Shown here: positions 43,990 through 52,816 of the stretch, piece by piece | Numbering within the stretch: position 1 is the first letter of the stretch | Layout: every line of letters starts with the position of its first letter | Assembly (NCBI RefSeq): GCF_006439355.1 | Contig: NZ_VFTG01000022.1 | Span: 1-64,000, forward strand | DNA length: 64,000 nt | Direction: 5' to 3' | Origin: Mesorhizobium sp. B4-1-3 | GTDB lineage: Bacteria; Pseudomonadota; Alphaproteobacteria; Rhizobiales; Rhizobiaceae | Position numbers and translations under genes: made by a program | Notes under the pieces: generated by a model | The model's input: the letters and a program-made list of their open reading frames with translations, nothing else | Told to the model about the DNA's origin: nothing | Databases searched by the model: none

Positions 43990-44166
43990 TCAACCATTCC
44001 CATCAGATCGGGCAGAACGAGTATCGCGCCAAACACTGCCTCCGATCTCTTTCATATGCGCTTTTAATTCGACTGAGGATGAGAGACAGAAAGTTCGAAA
44101 TGCTTCCAAGAACCCCAATCGGCGGCCAATTGTAGAGCCGCCTGTCCACTCCTTCCCCGGGAGCTT
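43990..44166 (-). repeat. Gene relic flanking the amino-acid transporter cluster (right copy)
   Basis: Minus-strand open frame without a start, reading GGSTIGRRLGFLEAFRTFCL, then VELKAHMKEIGG and ending in TGA. It aligns with the left copy at 37577-37757 over RTFCL and EL-A-MKEIG, and at the DNA level over GATCTCTTTCATA and GACAGAAAGTTCGAA. Both are remnants of one unrecognised gene. Confidence 0.55.
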
Positions 44167-44305
44167 TCATACGCCTGCCGGTGCCCGAAACTCTCACGAA
44201 AGCGGAATGGCGGCTTTTTGAAAAGGTCGCCTTTCCGCGCCGTTCCAGCCAGGCGGCTTTGGGTTCAGAAATACACAATGGGGCGGAGCGGTTCGGTCTG
44301 CGACA

Positions 44306-45043
44306 TCAGGCAGCCTGGCGCCCGCGCAGCGCGTGCATGACGCTTTGCTCGAAAGCGCCGGGCGCCCTGCCCGCTTCGGCCAGTTGGGCCTCATCCCAGC
44401 TCCGGCCCAGACTTCCATCGGCCATCAACATTGCGCGATTGCAGAGTGCGGGCACCGCCTCCACCACGTGGGTCGAGACGACGACGGCGTGACGGCCGCT
44501 AGCACCGAGCGCGGCGATGACGCGCTTCACCTCCCAGGCCGCTACCGGATCTAGGCCGTTCAGCGTCTCATCGAAGATCAGAAGCGGCGGCTGGCCGAGG
44601 AGTGCTGCGACGATCGCGGCCTTGGCTCGCGTGCCAAGCGAATATTCAGCGATCGGACGCTCGATCCAGCGCCCGAGGCCCAGCCGCTCCAGGAGGTCGG
44701 TGCCCGGCAGATCGTTTGGCGCGCAGCCGCGGATCGAGGCGACGAGCTCGATATACTGGCGCCCCGAAAGCGGCGCCGGCAATTCGTGCGGCTCGATGGC
44801 GAGGCCGAAGCCGGCCTTGGCGCGTTCCGGCGCGGCGGCCAGGTCGACGCCGCCGATCATCACGCTCCCGCCGAGCAACGGGATCTGGCCGGTGATCGCC
44901 CTGATGAGCGTCGACTTGCCCGAACCGTTGGCGCCGAGCAGGCCGAGTATATCGCCCCGGCGGAGGGAAAGATCGATGCCGCACACCACGGTGCGCCCGC
45001 GATAGCCGGCGCTGAGCCGGTTGACGGCGAGGACTTCAGCCAT
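44306..45043 (-). CDS. ABC transporter ATPase (export-type)
   Basis: A 245-residue ATPase with Walker A GANGSGKST (about 37-45), a signature region degenerate from LSGGQ (EYSLGTRAKAAIVAALL), Walker B LLIFDETLNGLDP (Glu followed by Thr, not the usual Pro) and H-loop VVSTHVVEA. The degenerate signature is seen in several export or antibiotic-type ABC ATPases. Starts 8 bases inside the 3' end of the permease gene, so the two form a leftward operon. The substrate is unknown. Confidence 0.88.
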   Translation of the reverse strand: MAEVLAVNRLSAGYRGRTVVCGIDLSLRRGDILGLLGANGSGKSTLIRAITGQIPLLGGSVMIGGVDLAAAPERAKAGFGLAIEPHELPAPLSGRQYIELVASIRGCAPNDLPGTDLLERLGLGRWIERPIAEYSLGTRAKAAIVAALLGQPPLLIFDETLNGLDPVAAWEVKRVIAALGASGRHAVVVSTHVVEAVPALCNRAMLMADGSLGRSWDEAQLAEAGRAPGAFEQSVMHALRGRQAA

Positions 45044-46187
45044 TGCGATACCTCTGTCGGGTTCGGTGCCACAGGAAGAACACCAGCGCAGCCAGGCCGA
45101 TCAGCACGGTGCGGCCATATTCGAGCGTCTCGTAGCTGGCATAGGCGAGCGCGCCGGCGAAGCTCAGCATGGCGACGAAGGGCGCGTCGAGGAAATAGGC
45201 GCCGAACACCGCGTAGGCGCCGTTCAGCACCAGGAGCCAAAGGCCGCTCGCGACCGGCACGGCCCACGCCGACGGCTCGGCGGCGAGCGCCGCGCCCGCC
45301 GGCAGCAGGAAGAAGGCGAGCGACAATTGGAACGGAAGCCGCACCAGCCGCAGCCACACACGGCTGAAGCCGATGGGCGCCGTGCGCAGTACCGGCGAGC
45401 CGAGCGGCTGGCAGCGCAGGCTGAGCATGAAGACGAGAATGCCACCCGCCAGGCCCGCGACCGCAGCCGGCCCGGCCGTGCGGCCGGCAAGGCTTGCCCA
45501 AGCGCCAAGGATGGCCGCGACCGCGAGCAGCAGGCCGGCCGCGGCGAGCTTCCATGATGGCCGCAAAAGGCCGCCCGGCAGTTTCCAGGCCCAGCTCGAA
45601 AGCCAGCGCGGGCGCGCCCGGTCGAGACGGCGCAGCCAGGGCCTTCCAACCGGCGCCGCCTCACTTGCAGCCTCATCGATGAGAAGGTGTGGCCGCCGCA
45701 GCCGCCAAAGGGCGGCCGTGCCGAAGGCCAAGGCAAACAGGATCGCCGCGCCCAGGCTCCAAGCCGCCGGCAACGGCTTTCCAATGACGGCGCAAGCGAC
45801 GGCGACCGACGTGGCGATCGTCAGCGTGAGTGGAAGACCAAGCGCGAAGGCTCCCGCCGCCGCCATGCGACGACGCTCCGCGGCAGCGAGCGGCAGCGCC
45901 TTGAGGAAGGGAGCAAAGGCGCGGGAGAGGCAAAGCCGCGACATTGCATTGCCGGCCAGGCATCCCAGCGCGCCGAAAGTGATTGGCAGCCCAAGCATCC
46001 ATAGAAGCTGGTCGTGCCGCAGTTTCGGGGCCGCGGCATGCAGAGCAATGACGATATCGGCGATCGCATAGGCCAGCAGCCCACCGCCGCCGAGGCCGAT
46101 CCAGGCCAGATCGCGGCGTCGCATCGCCCGCAGGCCGGCGACCAGCTCGCGCCGGAGCAGTATCAGGACAAGCCCATCGTGCCGCAT
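45036..46187 (-). CDS. ABC transporter membrane subunit (hypothetical permease)
   Basis: A 383-residue polytopic membrane protein with about eight to ten hydrophobic helices (for example IGLGGGGLLAYAIADIVIAL, AAAGLLLAVAAILGAWASL and TVLIGLAALVFFLWH). No conserved permease loop is recognised, but it overlaps the ATPase gene and has the character of an export-type membrane subunit. The sequence is very Ala/Leu/Arg-rich and diverges from better-known families. Together with the ATPase it forms a two-gene exporter. Confidence 0.75.
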   Translation of the reverse strand: MRHDGLVLILLRRELVAGLRAMRRRDLAWIGLGGGGLLAYAIADIVIALHAAAPKLRHDQLLWMLGLPITFGALGCLAGNAMSRLCLSRAFAPFLKALPLAAAERRRMAAAGAFALGLPLTLTIATSVAVACAVIGKPLPAAWSLGAAILFALAFGTAALWRLRRPHLLIDEAASEAAPVGRPWLRRLDRARPRWLSSWAWKLPGGLLRPSWKLAAAGLLLAVAAILGAWASLAGRTAGPAAVAGLAGGILVFMLSLRCQPLGSPVLRTAPIGFSRVWLRLVRLPFQLSLAFFLLPAGAALAAEPSAWAVPVASGLWLLVLNGAYAVFGAYFLDAPFVAMLSFAGALAYASYETLEYGRTVLIGLAALVFFLWHRTRQRYRNG

Positions 46188-46318
46188 TGGTTCGTCATCA
46201 TGGTTCCGACACGAGAATAGGTCACGGCAATTGTGCCGCGAGTGGGGCGATGGCTCACCCTCCTCCGGCCGGCTTTGCGTTGACGTTCTTCATCGAGGCA
46301 AGCAGGCAGTCCTGCTGC

Positions 46319-46657
46319 CTATAGGTTGGTCGTGGCGGGGCGCACCGTCCCCATCGCCTGCCTGACCGCCGCCTCGTCGAAAGGCCGCTCCTTCTCGGCC
46401 GCAGCCAGGTCGGCGCGCGCCGCGCGCAGTTGCCGCAGCGCTTCGAACGTGCGGCCGCGGTTGTCGCGCATGACCGCATGGAACTTCTTGCGCACCTCAG
46501 GCGAATAGGCGCCCGCGACTTCCGCCAGCAGCCCGCGCGCAACGGCCGCTTGGCGCAGGCGATGCGTGGCATAGCCGATGAAGAAGAAGTTGAGGGCAAG
46601 CGACAGCGCGAGCACAAAACGACGGACCGCGGCTTTTGTTTCAGAAACACGGACCAT
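46319..46657 (-). CDS. Periplasmic heavy-metal sensor-like protein
   Basis: A 112-residue protein with one N-terminal transmembrane helix (FVLALSLALNFFFIGYA, about 14-30) and a periplasmic helical domain resembling the CnrX/Spy-like 'heavy-metal sensor' family: FHAVMRDNRGRTFEALRQLR, then AEKERPFDEAAVRQAM. The C-terminus (GTVRPATTNL) is shorter than usual, and the same frame beyond the TAG stop reads plausibly, so the stop may be premature. Partner sigma or anti-sigma genes are not adjacent. Upstream of the leftward exporter by about 130 bases. Confidence 0.7.
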   Translation of the reverse strand: MVRVSETKAAVRRFVLALSLALNFFFIGYATHRLRQAAVARGLLAEVAGAYSPEVRKKFHAVMRDNRGRTFEALRQLRAARADLAAAEKERPFDEAAVRQAMGTVRPATTNL

Positions 46658-46693
46658 CTTCGCACCGGAACCGGGGACGCGCCTTTGATTTTG

Positions 46694-47540
46694 TCACTTC
46701 GATTCCTGGTCCGTGGACGTATCTGCCAACGTTCCCGAAAACAGCGCAGGGCCGCGCGTCTTCAGCAGCGACAGGGACGTGTAATCAAGGATCGACAATC
46801 CGCCATCGACCACAAGCGTCTGACCGGTGATGAAGGATGCTTCCTCACTTGCAAGGAACGCGACCGCCGCAGCAATTTCGCCAGGTGTTCCCATGCGGTT
46901 GAACACACCCGGCGGGACTTCCCATTCGCCCGAGGCGTTGGTGCTCGACGCAGGCTCCTTTTCATCGAGCTCAGTGGCGATCCAGCCGGGGCTGACACAA
47001 TTTGCCCGGATGCCGAATGGCGCACCTTCGATCGCCAGCGAGCGTGTTAGCGCCTCCACTCCCGCCTTCGCAACCCCCGTACAATCCCCAGTTTCCGTGC
47101 AGTGTGGCCGTCGACGAGATGTTTACGATCGACCCGCCGCCGCAGTCGCGCATCACCGGAAGCGCGTAGGACGAGACGAAGTAGGTCGAATCGAGATTGG
47201 GACCGCGCAACTTCGACCAGCGCTGGCCCGGGGATTCATTGGCCTCGATTCCTGATCGGCGGGAGCCGACCCCGGCATTGTTGACGAGGACGTCCAGGCT
47301 GCCCCATTGGGCAACCTTGTCCACCAATTCCGCCGCAGCAGCTTCGCTTGCCAGATCACATTGAAAGAAAGTAGCTCTTCCCCCCGCAAAGGCTATCTCC
47401 GCTTCCACTTCCGAGCCCTTGGCATCGTCCCGACCGACCAGAGCAAGTCTGGCCCCTTCCTTGGCGAAATACCGCGCTATTCCACGTCCGATTCCGGAAT
47501 TGCCCCCAGTGACGATTACGACCTTGTCTTCAAAACGCAT
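46694..47540 (-). pseudogene. Short-chain dehydrogenase/reductase broken by a frameshift
   Basis: A complete SDR when the two frames are joined: VVIVTGGNSGIGRGIARYFA (cofactor motif), DVLVNNAGVG, GGSIVNISSTATLHGNWGLY with the active-site Ser and Tyr, then ALTRSLAIEGAPFGIRANCV and FITGQTLVVDGGLSI. Between them the frame shifts at a run of five C/G at 47074-47078, where one base too many is present; removing one restores YGVAKAGVEAL, the YxxxK motif. The product as read lacks the catalytic lysine. A five-base homopolymer is also a typical site for sequencing indels. Confidence 0.8.
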
Positions 47541-47658
47541 CTCACCCGCTCTCCAAATGGGATCATCACTCCGCCCTGTCTTGTAACGCAGAATTCCGGA
47601 CGCTCTAAGGCTTGTTCAAAGTCATTGGACATGATCAAACGGCGACGAGAGTGACGGC

Positions 47659-47808
47659 GCAGCACGCACAGGACAAGTTCGTCATGCCGAGGTGATCGAA
47701 GCCATCACGCAAGGCAATTCGAAGAAAGCGCCCGCTGCGATTCAGGCTGATATTCGGGAAGCTGTGGACCGATCCGGGATGCCATTTCGGCGAATTCGGC
47801 TGACCTAG
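47659..47808 (+). pseudogene. C-terminal relic of a GntR/FCD-type regulator
   Basis: An open frame ending in TAG reads RHAEVIEAITQGNSKKAPAA and IQADIREAVDRSG, which resembles the last helices of FCD-domain GntR regulators (H-EVIEAI--GN---A--AI-ADI). It has no start and no DNA-binding domain. Divergently placed next to the SDR pseudogene, as such regulators often are. Tentative. Confidence 0.4.
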
Positions 47809-48114
47809 TTGAGGCCCGCGCTTATCTGCACGCCCACCAAATTGCCTCTCGAATCGAAAGAGATGCAGTGAGAGGCGCTGGCCCGACCTGGCGGCATTAC
47901 CAAAGCGTCATCAAGGCGCACGAGAAGCGATCGATGAAGAACAGCTTCGGTGCGTGCCAGGGGAGTTAGTTCTCACGCCTTACAAGGACCTGAAGGATTA
48001 CCGATTGCTCCGACGGCTGGTCGAAGCATTCGCAGTGGCTCGTTGCGCAGGATGGTCCAAGGCACAGAGACAGCGGGAAATTGAAGCGGGCACACTGTAA
48101 ATTTTCTCGCCAAT

Positions 48115-48139
48115 GGAACTTCCCGACCCACCGCTGGTT
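48115..48139 (+). promoter_or_regulatory. Candidate EcfG-type promoter (variant -10)
   Basis: GGAAC, 16 bases, GGTT, ending 78 bases before the ATG at 48218. Same variant -10 as at 13582 and 36496. Confidence 0.4.
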
Positions 48140-48217
48140 CGCCTGCGTAGGGACGACCGAGGCCCATTCCGATCTGTGCATTCTGCAGGCAGAGCGCCTC
48201 GCCAACAGGAGACGGCC

Positions 48218-48682
48218 ATGAAACATCAGACACTTGAAGAATTACATGAGGTCGCGGAAGTCGAAGTATCCTTTCCGGCTATGACGCGAGGGCAGCGTTT
48301 GGAACATTGGGCCATGCTGCTCGAGCGAAATCCCGAACGGTGCCTCGCCGCCTTCCCCGGGACGGAGTACATGACCCTGGACGTGCGTGACAAGGCGCGA
48401 TCCCTGGACTCTGCGCTCAGCGTCGCGTTCGCTGATCCGATATTGCGCGCGCAAGGATTGAAGAACGATACCTATGGCGAAGCGAAACGCTTCTTCGAGC
48501 TTACGGATTGGCAGTTGCACGCTGTCGTCTGCCATTGCCATGTCGGCGGGACCATGAAAGCCGGATGGGCTGCCGTTCAAGTTCGGTCTGCCATCGGCAT
48601 GGAAGGGAAGCTTTTCAGCAGACTACGTGAAGCGATTGCTCATTGGCCGGTATTTCGCATTTTGACCCATGCGAGGGAGTAA
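48218..48682 (+). CDS. Conserved hypothetical protein (154 residues)
   Basis: A soluble 154-residue protein I cannot assign. It starts at 48218 with AGGAG eight bases upstream; the longer frame from 48113 overlaps the candidate promoter. Visible stretches are FPAMTRGQRLEHWAMLLERN, then SVAFADPILRAQGL and WQLHAVVCHCHVGGTMKAGW, which contains two Cys and two His close together and may bind metal. A strong terminator follows at 48761. A possible stress promoter precedes it. Confidence 0.65.
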   Translation: MKHQTLEELHEVAEVEVSFPAMTRGQRLEHWAMLLERNPERCLAAFPGTEYMTLDVRDKARSLDSALSVAFADPILRAQGLKNDTYGEAKRFFELTDWQLHAVVCHCHVGGTMKAGWAAVQVRSAIGMEGKLFSRLREAIAHWPVFRILTHARE

Positions 48683-48760
48683 CGTCGCCTCGGAAAGCTG
48701 AAAAGACAGCGAGCTAAAAGTCCAAGCAGATGCATTTGGGCCTAACATCGCAAACTATGA

Positions 48761-48792
48761 GAATACGGGCGAGCGTCGCCCGTATTCTTTTT
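48761..48792 (+). terminator. Intrinsic transcription terminator
   Basis: An 11-bp perfect stem GAATACGGGCG/CGCCCGTATTC with loop AGCGT, followed by TTTTT. It lies 79 bases after the stop codon at 48682 and is the clearest terminator in the window. Confidence 0.9.
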
Positions 48793-49040
48793 GCATCCGG
48801 TGGCCGCGATCACTCTCCTCAAAGGTAAACTGACCAACGGTGTCCGCCGAGGTCCGGCACTAGATGCGATCAGTCGGCCTGATTTTCAGCAATTCCTGAT
48901 TTTCACCAACCTATGTGAAGTTCATAAGAAAGCTCGAGGGGCCTAACCACCTCTTCACCATAATGACAACGGCTTCGGAACCTTCATGATCGCAGCGAAC
49001 TTCTCGACTTCATCATGAATTCGAATGAAGGGGCCCCTGC
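48793..49040. other. Short intergenic stretch upstream of a hypothetical gene
   Basis: About 250 bases between the terminator and the next gene. A GGAAC is present near 48977 but with no matching -10 box at 16 or 17 bases. Nothing else seen. Confidence 0.35.
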
Positions 49041-49346
49041 ATGAAAGTCACCGCAGCAGGCATCGACCGCATCAAGATCGGCAATGCGGACGCAAGCGGC
49101 CAAGGCGCGCATTTCGTCGTCTGGCTTTATCTTCAGGTTGACGAAGGCGGCACACAGACCGGCCAGGAACTGGTGGTATCGGTGCCATATGATGCGCGGA
49201 TGACATTCGATGAACTCGCCACCCAGGCTTTCGAGAAGGCGCACGCCATGCTTCGCGCCTGCTGTGAGGTCGATGAGACCATGTGGTGGAAGCAGTTCAA
49301 CCGCAGCCTGGCGCCGCTGCCCGAATGGACGCCCGGCGCCCAATAG
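49041..49346 (+). CDS. Conserved hypothetical protein (101 residues)
   Basis: A soluble 101-residue protein. It contains RIKIGNADASGQGAHFVVWL, then YLQVDEGGTQTGQELVVSVP and a helical second half with two adjacent Cys (LRACCEVDETMWWKQF). I recognise no family. Composition, frame and start are normal for this genome. It lies between a terminator and integrative-element remnants. Confidence 0.5.
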   Translation: MKVTAAGIDRIKIGNADASGQGAHFVVWLYLQVDEGGTQTGQELVVSVPYDARMTFDELATQAFEKAHAMLRACCEVDETMWWKQFNRSLAPLPEWTPGAQ

Positions 49347-49536
49347 TTGGTCGGCGGCGAGCCAGGCGTGGGGACTGACTGGACGCCGAACCCTAGCAAT
49401 GCGGATGGGGATCCACTTCGCATCGTCTGGTTCAGGCGCATGACGACCTCCAGCATGTCACCCAGAATGTCCGCGTTTGGGCAGAAGCTAAGTTTGTCTC
49501 AATGGCCGAGATGAAGGCGCAAAGCTCCCGTTCACT

Positions 49537-50341
49537 TCAGAATCGTATGCCTGGGCCTGCAGGCAACGCGTGGCCAGGCGGCGCCGGAACGGTCTCACGA
49601 ATGACGCGTCGCGCGCGCAGCAATTGGCGATAGCCGCGCTCGACCATGTTCAGGCCGTCGCGCACCAAGCGATGGGTCTGATATCGAAAAGCCGAGTCGT
49701 GCCAGTCGGCGGCGCTGACCAGTCGCCGACCGAACAAGGCGGTTGCAACTTCAAAATGGGAGGCCTGCTCTTCCCGGCCATCGAGGCATCGCAGCATGTG
49801 GCCGAGGCGCCGGCGCTGGGCCGAGGTCAAACGGGCGTCGGGAAGGTGCTGCCTGTGGATCGAGCGAATGAACCGCTCGATGGCTTGCAGCCGGTCGTGC
49901 GCCATGTCGTCGAGCGGGATGATAGCGGCAAGCGCTTCGCCCGGCTTCGTGTCGCCAAAGACCGCCACTTGCATGCCGCCCGGCGACGAACGCATGTGAA
50001 GTCCGACCCCATCACGCCGACCCGCGGCCAGGGGGACGCCGGAGACGCTGCTCCCCGTTCGCAGTTCGGGCGGAACCTCGACAACGTTCACGACCGCGGG
50101 GTTAATCTGAGGCGCCTAATAGACGGGCTGCTCGACAGCCGACTGGTCAGGCCGGGCAGCGAAACTGCAAACCCCAACGCTTGCGGAGTGCGCGCATCGC
50201 CTTAGCCGAGCGGGAGGTTGCGAAGTCCCGCTGATACAGGGGATTGCGTCGCAGGAATTCCCACGCAATCTCATCGGCGGCGGCGCCTTTGACGAATGCA
50301 TATGCCTGTGGGTCACGCCACTGCGATGTATCCGGCTTCAT
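49537..50341 (-). pseudogene. DUF6499/DUF2285 protein broken by a frameshift and a stop
   Basis: Joined, the sequence is a protein typical of rhizobial integrative elements. An N-terminal DUF6499 part reads WRDPQAYAFVKGAAADEIAW and EFLRRNPLYQRDF. A DUF2285 part reads LQAIERFIRSIHRQHLPDAR, LTSAQRRRLGHMLRCLDG and ADWHDSAFRYQTHRLVRDG. Between them are a frameshift near 50160 and a TAG at about 50119, where family members usually have Trp. The gene is therefore inactive. The first reading frame alone encodes 64 residues (50147-50341). Confidence 0.8.
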
Positions 50342-50850
50342 TCGATCCTTCCCTTCTCAAGGATTTGATAGGGAGATGCGGCGTTAAGCGAAATCCTTGG
50401 ATTCCGTCATTGACGAATGGACGAGGAGAGAACCCGGGCCCGGCGCTCAGGCCGGTGCGCTAGCAAGGTCTATTGGCTTGCGCCTTGCAGTATATTGAAT
50501 GTGTTCGTCCAGCTGCGATAGGCCTCGTCATCACCTTGACCCCACGCGCTGAAGGCGCGCCAGGCCGCAAGAGACGAGGCGGGCTGATCGAGCAGCGAGC
50601 CGATGTTGGGATGGAGCCAAGATGGTTTGGCCCGTGCGGCGAACGTCGCACGGCAGACGATCGCTGATTTCGAACGCGGGGCGCGGATTCCGATCGCGAA
50701 CAGTACATTGGCGATTGTGAACGCGCTCGACAAAAGTACTGCCCGATAATGGATTCTGTTGCGAAAGAGCAATTGATCGCGGCTTCACCGCTGAAGCTGG
50801 TGCCAGACGCCGAAGCCCGTCCGACCGAAGCCGAACGGGCTTGCTAGCTC
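50342..50850. other. Intergenic stretch among element remnants
   Basis: About 500 bases. A minus-strand frame (50470-50772) ends in SWLHPNIGSLLDQPASSLAA and WRAFSAWGQGDDEAYRSW, which looks like real protein, while its first half does not; probably another fragment of the decayed element. Not called as a gene. Confidence 0.4.
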
Positions 50851-51177
50851 TTACTCGCCGTTGCGGCGGTTGGGCGGGACCAGATGAGGCTGTGGCCCTC
50901 GCCTTCCTCGTCGGCGAAAAGAGTTGGCGTAGATCGGAGCAGTGAAGCTCGGGTCCAGCTTGACCCCGAGATAGTCACGGCCCTCCTCGTTGGAGCGCTT
51001 GGACCAGGCGGCGCCGATCTCGGCCTTGCCGACCACCAAGCGGTGGCTTGGCGCGTTCTGACCGCTGGCTCGCGGATCGGGGACGATGCGCACGCCCTTG
51101 GACTGGACGCTGAGGCGATCAGTCTGCGGACGAGGACGTGGGCAAGGAACGTCTTCGAAGGCGTCGAGTAGGGTCAA
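50851..51177 (-). pseudogene. Degraded DUF736 gene
   Basis: The centre matches DUF736, a small family on conjugative and integrative elements: LSVQSKGVRIVPDPRASGQN, then EIGAAWSKRSNEEGRDYLGV and SFTAPIYANS. The N-terminus does not match. After YAN the frame slips and recovers late: the alternate frame contains DEEGEGHSLIW, the expected ending, and the final PNRRNGE returns to the first frame. Two compensating indels plus a wrong N-terminus mark it as decayed. Confidence 0.75.
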
Positions 51178-51183
51178 GCGCCG

Positions 51184-51208
51184 GGAACTCGCGCTGCCGT
51201 ACGGCGTT
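51184..51208 (+). promoter_or_regulatory. EcfG-type general stress promoter of the KaiC-kinase-regulator operon
   Basis: GGAAC at 51184-51188, 16 bases, CGTT at 51205-51208: an exact consensus match, 63 bases before the ATG at 51272. Confidence 0.75.
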
Positions 51209-51271
51209 GTCTCGGTTCAGCGAGCGAGCCAGCATTGTCCGCCGTTTTACTTGACTTGAGGGGAAGAAGAC

Positions 51272-52816
51272 ATGACCGACGATCACAAGGGGAGCGCCAG
51301 AGCAGTAAGCGGCAATGGCCAGATTGAAGATTTGGGAGAAACTCGAGTCTCTACGGGCAGTGAAGGGTTGGATGATATCTTAGGTGGGGGGTTTGACCCC
51401 GACCGGATGTATCTTTACGAGGGCCGCCCCGGCACCGGCAAAACCACGATCGCGCTTCAATTTCTACTCGAGGGCGTACGCCTCGGCGAACGCGTCCTCT
51501 ACATAACGCTGTCTGAAAGCCAACGTGAGCTGGCATTGGTGGCCAAGCGGCACGGTTGGACCCTTGATGGGATCGACATTTTCGAGTTGGTCCCTCCGGA
51601 GACATCGCTCGATCCCAGCCGTGAGCTGACAATCCTGCACCCCGCCGAAGTCGAACTCAGCGAAACGACAAACCTGGTATTTGACAAGGTTGCCGCCCTT
51701 GATCCTACGCGTGTGGTGTTCGACAGCTTGTCGGAGCTACGTCTGCTCGCTCAGAACTCGCTGAGGTATCGGCGGCAAGTTCTTGCACTCAAACATTTTT
51801 TCGCCGCACGTCGCTGCACGGTCGTTCTACTGGACGACCTTTCGTCAGCGGATACGGATCTGCAATTGCACTCGATATGCCACGGGGTGGTCAACCTGGA
51901 GCAACTGGCGCTGGACTACGGTGCGGAACGGCGTCGGATTCGAGTCATCAAGATGCGAGGCATCCGGTTCCGTGGCGGGTATCACGATTTTACGATTGCA
52001 AAGGGCGGGCTCAAAATCTTCCCGCGACTGATAGCTGCTGAGCATCATAGGGAGTTTGTGGTCGAACCCGCATCAACTGGGAACCGCGAACTCGACAAAT
52101 TGCTCGGAGGTGGGATCGAGCGGGGAACCAACGCTTTGTTGATCGGCTCCGCCGGCGTCGGGAAATCCTCCCTGGCCTTGACCGTTGCCCTGGCTGCGAC
52201 TCAACGAAGCGAGCACGCCGTGTATTTCGCTTTCGACGAGGGTCGCGGCACGATTGAGGCGCGCGCGCAGACATTGGGCATGCGGCTGGATCAGGCGCTG
52301 GCCAATGGAACCATGAGATTGCAGCAGATCGACCCCGCTGAACTTTCTCCAGGCGAATTCGCCGCCGGCGTGCGCGCAAGTGTCGAGCAAGACAAAGCCA
52401 AAGTCGTCGTTATCGACAGCCTCAATGGCTATTTGAACGCGATGCCCGACGAACGCTTCTTGATCCTGCAGATGCATGAATTACTGACCTACCTCGGACA
52501 GCAGGGCGTAACCACTATCCTCATTCTCGCGCAGCATGGCCTGGTTGGACCGATGGATACTCCTCTGGACATCAGCTATCTGAGCGATGCAGTCCTTATG
52601 CTGCGCTATTTTGAGTTCGGTGGTTCGGTTCGGCGCGCGCTTTCGGTCGTCAAGAAACGCAGCGGTAATCACGAGCATACGATCCGGGAATTCCAACTTA
52701 CGCCAAATGGCATTGCACTTGGCCCGCCGCTTACGCAGTTCTCAGGGATCTTCTCGGGCACACCGATCTATCGCGGCGACGAAGAATTGCCAACGGTGCG
52801 CGGTGCCAACTATTAA
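51272..52816 (+). CDS. KaiC-like double-RecA-domain ATPase
   Basis: A 514-residue protein with two RecA-like domains, as in KaiC: domain 1 at about 25-255 with Walker A EGRPGTGKTTIA and Walker B RVVFDSLSEL, domain 2 at about 270-500 with Walker A GSAGVGKSSLA and Walker B KVVVIDSLNGY. Outside cyanobacteria such proteins work in stress signalling, often next to a kinase and response regulator, as here. The start has GAGGGGAAGA upstream. The stop codon lies inside the next gene (14-base overlap). An exact EcfG promoter precedes the operon. Which residues are phosphorylated is not evident. Confidence 0.9.
   Translation: MTDDHKGSARAVSGNGQIEDLGETRVSTGSEGLDDILGGGFDPDRMYLYEGRPGTGKTTIALQFLLEGVRLGERVLYITLSESQRELALVAKRHGWTLDGIDIFELVPPETSLDPSRELTILHPAEVELSETTNLVFDKVAALDPTRVVFDSLSELRLLAQNSLRYRRQVLALKHFFAARRCTVVLLDDLSSADTDLQLHSICHGVVNLEQLALDYGAERRRIRVIKMRGIRFRGGYHDFTIAKGGLKIFPRLIAAEHHREFVVEPASTGNRELDKLLGGGIERGTNALLIGSAGVGKSSLALTVALAATQRSEHAVYFAFDEGRGTIEARAQTLGMRLDQALANGTMRLQQIDPAELSPGEFAAGVRASVEQDKAKVVVIDSLNGYLNAMPDERFLILQMHELLTYLGQQGVTTILILAQHGLVGPMDTPLDISYLSDAVLMLRYFEFGGSVRRALSVVKKRSGNHEHTIREFQLTPNGIALGPPLTQFSGIFSGTPIYRGDEELPTVRGANY

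Larger units (their letters stand above)
43709..44305. other. Intergenic stretch with a terminator and a gene relic
   Basis: About 600 bases between convergent genes, holding a strong stem-loop at 43808-43834 and the right-hand gene relic at 43990-44166. No intact gene is seen. Confidence 0.45.
47541..48217. other. Intergenic stretch with a GntR/FCD relic
   Basis: About 680 bases. It contains the fragment listed at 47659-47808 and a candidate stress promoter at 48115. The remainder shows no recognised gene. Confidence 0.4.

Noticed and set aside
50470..50772. 100-codon minus-strand frame between the element remnants
   Set aside because: Its second half looks protein-like but the first half does not, and there is no start signal; treated as debris within the gap entry.
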